Shown here piece by piece: positions 48,381 to 57,000 of a stretch of DNA of 64,000 nt. The DNA lies in assembly GCF_000332195.1 (NCBI RefSeq), contig NZ_KB235922.1:124001-188000 (forward strand), read 5' to 3'. This DNA is from Pleurocapsa sp. PCC 7319 (GTDB lineage Bacteria > Cyanobacteriota > Cyanobacteriia > Cyanobacteriales > Xenococcaceae). The position numbers and the translations under genes are program-made. The notes beneath the pieces are model-generated. The model did no database searches. It was given only the letters and a program-made list of their open reading frames with translations, and was not told the origin of the DNA. How positions within the stretch are numbered: the stretch's first letter is position 1; every line of letters begins with the position of its first letter.

Positions 48381-49406
48381 CTAAAATTTATAATTATATT
48401 GTTCCAGCCAAGTCAAGGCTTCTTGTTTTATTTGGACAATATCTTCTGCATCCAAATTAGATTGCCATCTACCTATCGAATCTAACCGAGCTTGACTTGT
48501 TAAATACTCTTGGAAAATAGAGCGAGAATCATCGGTTGTAATATCTAAAAAATCAAGTAGACGAGTTCCTTCTCTATCTGGGTGCGCGATTAAATCTTCA
48601 TATTTGAGTTCGTATTTCTGCGCTGATGATAAAGAGTTCAGACCCTCTGTCGCAGCCTCGATATATCTCCGCCACAACCAAATACAACGATGGATATTAT
48701 CAGTAGTTGCAAACTCATGGTGACGATCTGACTCTACCCAAAAACGTGGTGTTGAACCACACAAATAGCCCCCTGGTTCTCTCATAATCGAACCATTGAA
48801 TTTGTTGTTGTACCAAGGCTTTTTAGATAAAGAGAGAGCGACATCTCTTCCATCGCGAATAATATGAACAAACTTAGCATTAGGGAAAGTCTGAGCCAAA
48901 AATGGAATTATAAAACTATTTCTAGGGGTTTTGTCTGCCAAACGTAGATCACCGTCTCCTTGAAAGCGCATTAGCCAACTATAAACTTGTCGATAAAAAT
49001 TGCTTGCTTGCTTCAACTCCCATTCTTGAGTGAAAACATATCGAGCAGCAGCTTTAATCAGAACTGGCTCAAAATGATAAGAAATTTCAGGTATTGTTCC
49101 CAAACATTCACCTAAAAACGTCGTTCCAGAACGAGGAGATCCAATAATGAAGATAGGAGCTTGTAAGTTAGGTTGTACAAATCCTTTGATTCTTTCTGTA
49201 GTAAGAGAACGCTTTTGATGGCAATAGTGACGAAAATCAGTTTTAGCTGTTTGATAAATCCACCAGGGCAAATTGTACCAGGTAATTTCGTTAACTGGTT
49301 CTGACCATGCTTTCTTCATCATGCGTCGGCGCAGTTTTTTTAAAGTCTCAACTATGCTTTTAACGGAGGAACTTCGTAGTTGAGAATTTGAACTAATATC
49401 TTTCAT
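48381..49406 (-). CDS. Sulfotransferase family protein
   Basis: The 341-residue protein contains APIFIIGSPRSGTTFLGECL (residues about 78-97), the 5'-phosphosulfate-binding loop of PAPS-dependent sulfotransferases, and AKFVHIIRDGRDVALSLS, which carries the Arg/Ser of the 3'-phosphate site. YEDLIAHPDREG follows as in the family. It would transfer sulfate from PAPS to a sugar hydroxyl, so the polysaccharide of this locus is likely sulfated. No PAPS-making gene is in the window; the cell makes it elsewhere. Confidence 0.92.
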   Translation of the reverse strand: MKDISSNSQLRSSSVKSIVETLKKLRRRMMKKAWSEPVNEITWYNLPWWIYQTAKTDFRHYCHQKRSLTTERIKGFVQPNLQAPIFIIGSPRSGTTFLGECLGTIPEISYHFEPVLIKAAARYVFTQEWELKQASNFYRQVYSWLMRFQGDGDLRLADKTPRNSFIIPFLAQTFPNAKFVHIIRDGRDVALSLSKKPWYNNKFNGSIMREPGGYLCGSTPRFWVESDRHHEFATTDNIHRCIWLWRRYIEAATEGLNSLSSAQKYELKYEDLIAHPDREGTRLLDFLDITTDDSRSIFQEYLTSQARLDSIGRWQSNLDAEDIVQIKQEALTWLEQYNYKF

Positions 49407-49432
49407 GATTTTTGAATATATACAACAAAAGT

Positions 49433-51394
49433 TCAGCTAACATTTTTGTCAATCACAAGAAGACGATCTCCCAATAAATTTTCCAGATGCTGAGTTTGAC
49501 CATCAGACCATTTAAGATCGATTGCTTTAACTCGTTCGTCTTTGCCTAAACCGAAATACAGACGATAATGTCCTTGAGAATAATAAGAATTATCCGTGTT
49601 ACCTACCTGCTGTAACTGTTTTCCTTGGGAAGTGGTAACTACAACTGTCGTACCAATCCCCAGAGGATTCCCTAATGAAGCAGACAAAGAAATTTGCAGC
49701 CAATGATTTTGAGGTTTGATATTGCGATACAAATTAGCACGCCAGATCTTTTGCCAATCATTTTTATTGTCTTTAGCTTGCAACCTCGTTTTTAAGTTTT
49801 CTAGCAAAGAGGGAGTTTGCTTGGCAGCTATTAAATAATCTTCAGCACCGTCATTGTCAAAATCAAACCAAACACCACGAGCATTAACTATTTCGCTAAA
49901 ATTACGACTAAAATTCAGTAGATTCGTAGATTTGAACTGGTGATTAGACAGTTGACGGTAAATTCCTTGGGGAACAAGCTGGAGATCGCTTAAGCCATCA
50001 CGGTCATAATCGACCCAAGCACCATTAATACCTTTTTCTGGTAGTCCAATTGTTTGAGGGTTAACCGCTTTAAATTTGCCGTCATGATTGACTAACAGTA
50101 AATTTGGTTCTTCTACATACTTAGAGCTTGCATAAGCATCAAGGTCCCCATCTAGATCAAAATCAGCGATCGCCAAATTCATGATTTTAGCTTTTCCTAC
50201 TTTAACTATGGTGTGAGGCTCGAAGCGATCTCCTCGATTGATCCACAACTCGATCGCTTTTTCTCTAGCTGCTAATAAATCCATATCCCCATCCCCATCC
50301 CCATCTAGCCAGCGAAAACAACCATCTTCGGGGAAGTCCAGTCCTAATTGAGAGGCAAAATCGATAAATTTACCATCGGCTTGTTGTTGCCAAAGTTGAT
50401 TAGGATGATACGGCTTGTCATTTCTACCACAAACTACATATAAATCCAGACGATCGTCATTATTGAAATCAACCCAAGCTGATTGTCGTGCAGGACAATC
50501 TTTTTTGCTCATTCCTGAACCTTCAATCTCATCTTTAAAGGTAGCGTCGGTTTGAATCATTAATTCATCATCAAGGCGATCACTGACTTGTTGAATTTGA
50601 CCTTTTACTGCACCACGACCGATAAAAACATCTAACTTTCCATCTTGATTTAAATCAGTCCATGCCATACTGTGGCGATCGCGCCACATTAAATTAAAGC
50701 GATGGCTGTTTGGTTGAAGTTTATTAATTCCAATGTGAATATTAGCTAGAGAAACTTGAGGATCTAGCTTGAATTTGTGGGGAATTTCGACAATATCGTC
50801 TTTGCCTCTAATTACTAACCAGCCATTATTCTTAGCCACAAACTTAATGGTGGTTGCTACTTTCCTCGATGGTTGATTTTCCTGCTTAATTTGCATGGAA
50901 AATAGTTTTTCTTGCTCTACTGTTACCGCCCAAGATAGTTGCAAACTTCCTGCAATAGTTTTTTGACCTAAGTTATAGCCGTGTAAGTAAAGGGCTTTAT
51001 CCTGGCGATAAATATACAGTCCTGGTTCTTTAAATTCGGGTTGGGCGAGAGAATCTTCTAATTGCGTAAATTCACGGTCTTGAGCGAGATTCCAAGCAGA
51101 AAGGACATCTTGGAAATGCCCTGTACCATCTCCTAGCTGGAGACTTTGTGTGGCACTATGGTTAACAGTAAAAAGATCCAGATTGCCGTCAGAGTTGGCA
51201 TCAACTACTCCCAAGTCAAACAAATCGTAAGTGGCCAACGCTACGGGCAAGCGAGAAAAATGCCAGTGGGTCTTCAGATTGGGTAATAGTAGGGCAATAA
51301 GAATAGAAAGAACTATTGTTCCAACCAAGGTTGCGATCACCAACTGGCTGAATCTCAGTAATTTTTTGGGTATATATTTAAAATCTTTTAACAT
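49433..51394 (-). CDS. FG-GAP/VCBS repeat protein with ASPIC/UnbV domain
   Basis: After an N-terminal anchor (LVIATLVGTIVLSILIALLL, residues about 18-37) lie seven Ca-binding-type repeats with the DxDxDGxxD pattern, such as DANSDGNLDLF, DLNQDGKLDVF, DGDGDGDMDLL and DFDLDGDLDAY. The C-terminal 100 residues are an ASPIC/UnbV domain (NPLGIGTTVVVTTSQGKQ, YRLYFGLGKDERV, LKWSDGQTQHL). The 653-residue protein probably stands at the outside of the plasma membrane and forms a beta-propeller. Its role in the locus (binding or assembling polymer) is inferred only from location. Confidence 0.87.
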   Translation of the reverse strand: MLKDFKYIPKKLLRFSQLVIATLVGTIVLSILIALLLPNLKTHWHFSRLPVALATYDLFDLGVVDANSDGNLDLFTVNHSATQSLQLGDGTGHFQDVLSAWNLAQDREFTQLEDSLAQPEFKEPGLYIYRQDKALYLHGYNLGQKTIAGSLQLSWAVTVEQEKLFSMQIKQENQPSRKVATTIKFVAKNNGWLVIRGKDDIVEIPHKFKLDPQVSLANIHIGINKLQPNSHRFNLMWRDRHSMAWTDLNQDGKLDVFIGRGAVKGQIQQVSDRLDDELMIQTDATFKDEIEGSGMSKKDCPARQSAWVDFNNDDRLDLYVVCGRNDKPYHPNQLWQQQADGKFIDFASQLGLDFPEDGCFRWLDGDGDGDMDLLAAREKAIELWINRGDRFEPHTIVKVGKAKIMNLAIADFDLDGDLDAYASSKYVEEPNLLLVNHDGKFKAVNPQTIGLPEKGINGAWVDYDRDGLSDLQLVPQGIYRQLSNHQFKSTNLLNFSRNFSEIVNARGVWFDFDNDGAEDYLIAAKQTPSLLENLKTRLQAKDNKNDWQKIWRANLYRNIKPQNHWLQISLSASLGNPLGIGTTVVVTTSQGKQLQQVGNTDNSYYSQGHYRLYFGLGKDERVKAIDLKWSDGQTQHLENLLGDRLLVIDKNVS

Positions 51395-51412
51395 AGTAAT
51401 GCTAAGAATTTT

Positions 51413-53185
51413 TCAATGAGAAACTGGATTTTCTAGCACCACTTCTTCATAGCTACCAGACTTAACAATTTGCCCTTTTTCCATAAGATAAATACAATTG
51501 CAGTGTTTTACGGTAGTTAAACGATGGGCAATAATAATAATAGTTTTAGTGCCGCTAAGAGATTCAATTGCTTTGCTAACCAAATATTCAGTTTCATTAT
51601 CCAAAGCTGCGGTGGCTTCATCTAAAACCAATACCTCTCGTTCGTGATATAAGGCTCTAGCAATACCCACTCTCTGTCTTTGCCCCCCCGATAATAATAC
51701 TCCTCGTTCGCCAACTACAGTTTTCATTCCTTGAGGCAATCTGGCTACTACTTCGGTCAATTGTGCAGCTTCAATCGCTCGTTCCAATCGATAGCGATCT
51801 ATTTTGTGATCTTCTACACCAAAAGCAATATTACGTTCTAGGGTATCGTCAATCAAGAAAATAGATTGAGGAATGTAACCGACTTTATTTTGCCAAGAGT
51901 GAAGATTATTCTTGATAGAAATACTATCAATTTTGAAATCGCCATTTTGAACTGGTAAAAGACCTAAAATAATGTCTACTATAGTAGTTTTTCCCGCTCC
52001 AGACTTGCCAATTAAGCCAATAGATTCTCCTTTTTTGATCGAAATTGAAATATCATCTAAAGCTAATTCAGAAGCATTGGGGTAAACGTAGTTTAATTTC
52101 TCTATCGACAACAGTTTGTCAAACTTGATTTCTGACTTTGAACCTAACTCTGCATAATCTTGAATGTGTAAAGTCTCAAGTTCTTTGAGATCATTGTATA
52201 GGAGGTCAACTACATAAGAAGAGCGTTTAATTCCTCCATAGGATTGCATCAAATTGCTAGCAGCAGGAAGCAATCTAACAGAAGCAAGTCCAAACACGCC
52301 CAGGGTTGCCGTTAGATTATTTAAGTCCTGGTTTGTTAGCAAGGAAATGATCGTAAAACCAATGATCAGACTAATCAAAACTGGCTCTAAAGTATATCTT
52401 GGCAGCAGAGAAAAAGCCTGAAACTTTTCTACAACTTCTTTGTACATTTGTGCCTGGTCATCTAGTTGCTTTTCAAAGTAAGCTTCGCAGCCAATAATCC
52501 GCGTTTCTTTAAAACCACCCATTCCATGATTGATAATTTGCACCATTTTTTTGTTAGCGGCTGATGCTTCTTTTCCCCAGGTGGCGACTCTACTTCTAAA
52601 TCTATAGATAACAGCAAATACAAACAGTAAGACTATTAGCACTGTTGCCGTAACAATTGCGTCGGTAATAAATAATAAAATTAATAATGCTATGACAATT
52701 GCTAAATTTGCTCCTGCAAACAAAGTTGGCATAAGAATGCCATTAGCAAAAACCAACGTTTCATTTAGTATATTTTGAATTAGAGAAGCGGTATTACGAC
52801 TTAGATGAAAAGTATAGGGAACTTTTAGATAGGCACGCATTAACCTGGTTCTCAAGTCAGCTTGCTGACCAAAGCCAAAACCAAAAATATATTTTTGTAC
52901 GTTAAATCCTAAAATTGATTTTAGCCACAAAATTGCAACTACTACTAAACCTAGTAAAACTACAAAGTCTATTTCGGAACCAAAGTTAAATTGAGTGTAA
53001 ATCCACTCAGAATAAGAGTTTTGGTGAATTAAACTGGTGTCGGTTGCCAAAGCAATAAACGGACCAATAAAACCAATCCCAAATGCTTCCAAAACTGATG
53101 TCACCAAAAACAATCCGATCAAAAGCAAGAGTTCGTTACGTTTGCCAGCAATAATATATAAAAATTTATTTAAATACTTAGTCAT
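51413..53185 (-). CDS. ABC transporter, fused permease and ATPase (MsbA/PglK type)
   Basis: The 590-residue half-transporter has six predicted transmembrane helices (residues about 15-310) and an ATPase domain with Walker A GKSGAGKTT, signature LSGGQRQRVGIARAL, Walker B VLVLDEATAAL and the H-loop IIIAHRLT. It acts as a homodimer. In this locus it most likely flips or exports the lipid-linked saccharide across the plasma membrane, as PglK does. No Wzx-type flippase was seen, which supports this. It lies 18 bases before the FG-GAP gene. Confidence 0.93.
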   Translation of the reverse strand: MTKYLNKFLYIIAGKRNELLLLIGLFLVTSVLEAFGIGFIGPFIALATDTSLIHQNSYSEWIYTQFNFGSEIDFVVLLGLVVVAILWLKSILGFNVQKYIFGFGFGQQADLRTRLMRAYLKVPYTFHLSRNTASLIQNILNETLVFANGILMPTLFAGANLAIVIALLILLFITDAIVTATVLIVLLFVFAVIYRFRSRVATWGKEASAANKKMVQIINHGMGGFKETRIIGCEAYFEKQLDDQAQMYKEVVEKFQAFSLLPRYTLEPVLISLIIGFTIISLLTNQDLNNLTATLGVFGLASVRLLPAASNLMQSYGGIKRSSYVVDLLYNDLKELETLHIQDYAELGSKSEIKFDKLLSIEKLNYVYPNASELALDDISISIKKGESIGLIGKSGAGKTTIVDIILGLLPVQNGDFKIDSISIKNNLHSWQNKVGYIPQSIFLIDDTLERNIAFGVEDHKIDRYRLERAIEAAQLTEVVARLPQGMKTVVGERGVLLSGGQRQRVGIARALYHEREVLVLDEATAALDNETEYLVSKAIESLSGTKTIIIIAHRLTTVKHCNCIYLMEKGQIVKSGSYEEVVLENPVSH

Positions 53186-53227
53186 TACGCAGATTTTAAC
53201 CGAACCACTACGAGCAATTTACTGTTG

Positions 53228-53998
53228 CTAAGACTTGGCAAAATACCTCTGTTGCAAATAAGATTCAACTTGTTGGCGTTCAGTTTCATTTAAGGCACGA
53301 GCGAAAATAATAATTTCTGCTATTTCCATATCAATATGAAGTTCTCGATCTATTTCTGCACCTATAATGAGCTGCTGAGAGATCGTATTATAATCATGAG
53401 AAATACTATTTAGCTGGACACCATTTTTGTAGTGAGTGAGAACTCCTGATTGTAATTTGACTGATTGAGTCAACCAGCCAGAGCCATTTCCATCAACCTT
53501 GCTAAGGTTATCGTTTTTCTGACCCCATGCTTGAACCGCCAGGTACCCTTCACTATCTACTACTAAGCCAAAAGAATTGTTATTAGAAGGCTTGCCATAG
53601 CTAAATCCACCATAACCTTTGCTATTGTATTTGGCGACCATAAACATGGTGCGATCACTGTTTCCTGTTGGTAAACCTTTGAGTTCAAAATTGCTTTCTA
53701 CTAAATCTTCTTGGCCATCAAAATGGATTGTGGGTTGATCTTTCAATCCCTCAAGAATCAAGCGAGGATCGCCAACAGCGTCTAAATTGTTACCCTGTAG
53801 AGAGTAATCAATCCAGCCTGTGACTCGACCTTCTTCCATTGCAACCCCGCGATCTGCTTGTAAATGTAGTACTAGATTGTTTTTAACAGGTAATTTTATG
53901 CTGGACTCTTCTTCTCTGGGATTAGAAATACTTAAATCACAACCTGTTAACATTAATGTAATCGCTAATACCACTGCGCAAATTGAATGTTTTTTCAT
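53228..53998 (-). CDS. LamG-like (concanavalin-A-fold) lipoprotein
   Basis: The signal peptide MKKHSICAVVLAITLMLTGC ends in a lipobox, so Cys20 is likely acylated. The rest (residues about 40-256) is one domain with VTGWIDYSLQGNNLDA, PTIHFDGQEDLVESN, MFMVAKYNSKGYGGFSYG, DMEIAEIIIFARALNETERQQVESYLQQRYF, a LamG-like jelly roll. The same domain occurs twice in the large surface protein encoded next (54098-59716), so the two are paralogues. It may bind the polysaccharide at the membrane. Confidence 0.85.
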   Translation of the reverse strand: MKKHSICAVVLAITLMLTGCDLSISNPREEESSIKLPVKNNLVLHLQADRGVAMEEGRVTGWIDYSLQGNNLDAVGDPRLILEGLKDQPTIHFDGQEDLVESNFELKGLPTGNSDRTMFMVAKYNSKGYGGFSYGKPSNNNSFGLVVDSEGYLAVQAWGQKNDNLSKVDGNGSGWLTQSVKLQSGVLTHYKNGVQLNSISHDYNTISQQLIIGAEIDRELHIDMEIAEIIIFARALNETERQQVESYLQQRYFAKS

Positions 53999-54097
53999 GT
54001 ATTTAGTATTGGTTTATAAATATTTCTCTCAAAGGTGATAAATAATGTTTTCAATGAGAGCGCTCAATACTATTCCACTCCCATTGAATGCGTTGGA

Positions 54098-57000
54098 TTA
54101 AATCAAACCGTACTTATCTTGGAAATAAGCATTAACCTGCTGTCGCTCGGCATCGCTTAAAGCGCGATCGTAAACAATAATTCCCCCTACTTCCATATCT
54201 AAGTAAGGACTGCTATCGATCTCTGCCCCCACTACTAGTTTGGCTAGACTGGTGTTGTAATTATGAGTGCTACTATCAATCTCTGCTCCATCTTTGTAAT
54301 GGGTCAGCACTCCTCCTTCTAGTTTTGCTCCTTGGACTAACCAACCAGTTCCTGTTCCATCTACTTTGCTGGAGTTGTCTTGACCAAATCCCCACGCTTG
54401 AATGCTCAGGTCTCCTTTGTTGTCTACTACTAGACCAAATGCTTGATTGGTGGCATTGTTGCCGTAGGTAAATCCTCCGTAACCATTGCTATTGTATTTG
54501 GCCAGGAAGAAAATCGTACGGTCTTCTCCTCCTGCGGGCAGACCATTTAATCCCAGGAGGTTCTCTAGTTTGTCTCCCGCTCCGTCAAAAGCAATTATTG
54601 GTTGACCGTTTAAGCCGTTGCTCACTAGTCTGGGGTCTCCCCCTCCTGTTAAGTTATTGCCCAGTCCTGACTGGTCTGTCCAACCTGTTACTAGGTCGCT
54701 GCCGTCGGTCGTTACTCCGCTATCTGCTTCTAGGTGCAGCACTAATCCTTCTGTTATGGGTAAAGTGCTGCTAGAAGGAGGATTGATAGTTAAATCGACG
54801 GTAGCTGTTGTGGAAACTGCTCCATCATCGTCGGCAACGTTATAGGTAAAGCTATCGCTAGTAGTTGTCGTGCCGTTGTGAGTGTAGGTAATGATGCCTG
54901 TATTGCCATCTACTGTCACCGTACCGTTACTGGGTTGGTTGGCGATGGTAACTGTGGTCACGTCGATTGTGCCGTCGGCATCGCTGTCGTTATTTAAGAC
55001 ATTGATTTGGACTACCCCTCCTTCTGTGACTGCGGCATTGTCATTGGCTACTGTAGGTGCTTGGTTGGTTGTTACTGGATTGATAGTTAGATCGACTGTC
55101 GCTGTTGTAGAAACTGCTCCATCATTGTCGGCAACGGTATAGGTAAAGCTATCGCTAGTAGTTGTCGTGCCGTTGTGAGTGTAGGTAATGATGCCTGTAT
55201 TGCCATCTACTGTTACCGTACCGTTACTGGGTTGGTTGGCGATGGTAACTGTGGTCGCGTCGATTGTGCCGTCGGTATCGCTGTCGTTATTTAAGACATT
55301 GATTTGGACTGCTGCACCTTCTGTGACTACTGCGGTGTCATTTTCTACTGTAGGTGCTTGATTGACTGGGGGAGTGCCAGTGAAGTATTTATTCTCCAGA
55401 TAAGTTTCGACCTGCTGTCGCTCGGCATCGCTTAAAGCGCGATCGTAAACAATAATTCCCCCTACTTCCATATCTAAGTAAGGACTGCTATCGATCTCTG
55501 CCCCCACTACTAGTTTGGCTAGACTGGTGTTGTAATTATGAGTGCTACTATCAATCTCTGCTCCATCTTTGTAATGGGTCAGCACTCCTCCTTCTAGTTT
55601 TGCTCCTTGGACTAACCAACCAGTTCCTGTTCCATCTACTTTGCTGGAGTTGTCTTGACCAAATCCCCACGCTTGAATGCTCAGGTCTCCTTTGTTGTCT
55701 ACTACTAGACCAAATGCTTGATTGGTGGCATTGTTGCCGTAGGTAAATCCTCCGTAACCATTGCTATTGTATTTGGCCAGGAAGAAAATCGTACGGTCTT
55801 CTCCTCCTGCGGGCAGACCATTTAATCCCAGGAGGTTCTCTAGTTTGTCTCCCGCTCCGTCAAAAGCAATTATTGGTTGACCGTTTAAGCCGTTGCTCAC
55901 TAGTCTGGGGTCTCCCCCTCCTGTTAAGTTATTGCCCAGTCCTGACTGGTCTGTCCAACCTGTTACTAGGTCGCTGCCGTCGGTCGTTACTCCGTTATCT
56001 GCTTCTAGGTGCAGCACTAATCCGTCTGTTATGGGTAAAGTGCTGCTAGATGTTCCTACATTTACGGCGACTGTGGCTGTGGATGTTGCCCCTGCTAAGT
56101 CCGAGATCGTATAACCAAAGGTTTCTGTTCCTTCAAAGTCTGCTTGAGGGGTGTAGATTAATTGACCGTTTGTATTGTCAATACTCACACTACCGCCATT
56201 ATTAGGAGTACTCACTGATGTAACGTTAAGGACATCAGAAGCAGCACTTACAATAATATTATCGATGTTCAATTCTTGGCTAACTTCTGTACCTGTACCA
56301 ATTACGCTACCTTCAAAGCGTACCGAGGTCACATTTTGCCATCCAGCACCATCTAAAATAACGGCTTGGAAAGCTGTTTCTGTTTCCGCAGCAGCGAAAG
56401 TTTGCGAAATTTCACCACCATTAGCTAGAGTAGCAATCACTGTAAACCCAGCATTAGTACCAGGGAAAAACAATCCGCTAGTGTAGCTAAAACCTTCAAA
56501 AGCAAAAGCTTGTCTGTCTTCGCGAGCCATTGTAAAGTTAATTCTGTCCCCATTCCCCCCCGAATTATGCTGGGTTAAATAATTGGGACGCATGTCAGCA
56601 GGCATCCCCATCATATGAAAGTGAGGGTCGTTACCAGCAGCAGCAGTAGCATCAAAAATCAAATCCGCGTTGCTGAGTTTGCCAGTTGGAATAGAATGTT
56701 TTACTTTAACCGCCCGAGAAGGATTAATTATCGAGACTTCTGTTACTTCGTAAGTGCTAAATTCGATCGCAACGGGAGAATCGTTGACAATATCTGGATC
56801 TAAATCGTTGGCTAGAATATCTAAAGCATTATCAGTACTATCTACAGCAACGTTAAAGCTATCTGCAACAGCATTGGGAGCGTCGTTAATGCCTTGAATA
56901 GCAACTCTAACGTTTCCTTCGCTGATACCTCCATTACCGTCACTAATACTGTAGGTAAAAGTTTCAATGCCTGCAAAGTCTAGAGCAGGGGTGTAGATTA

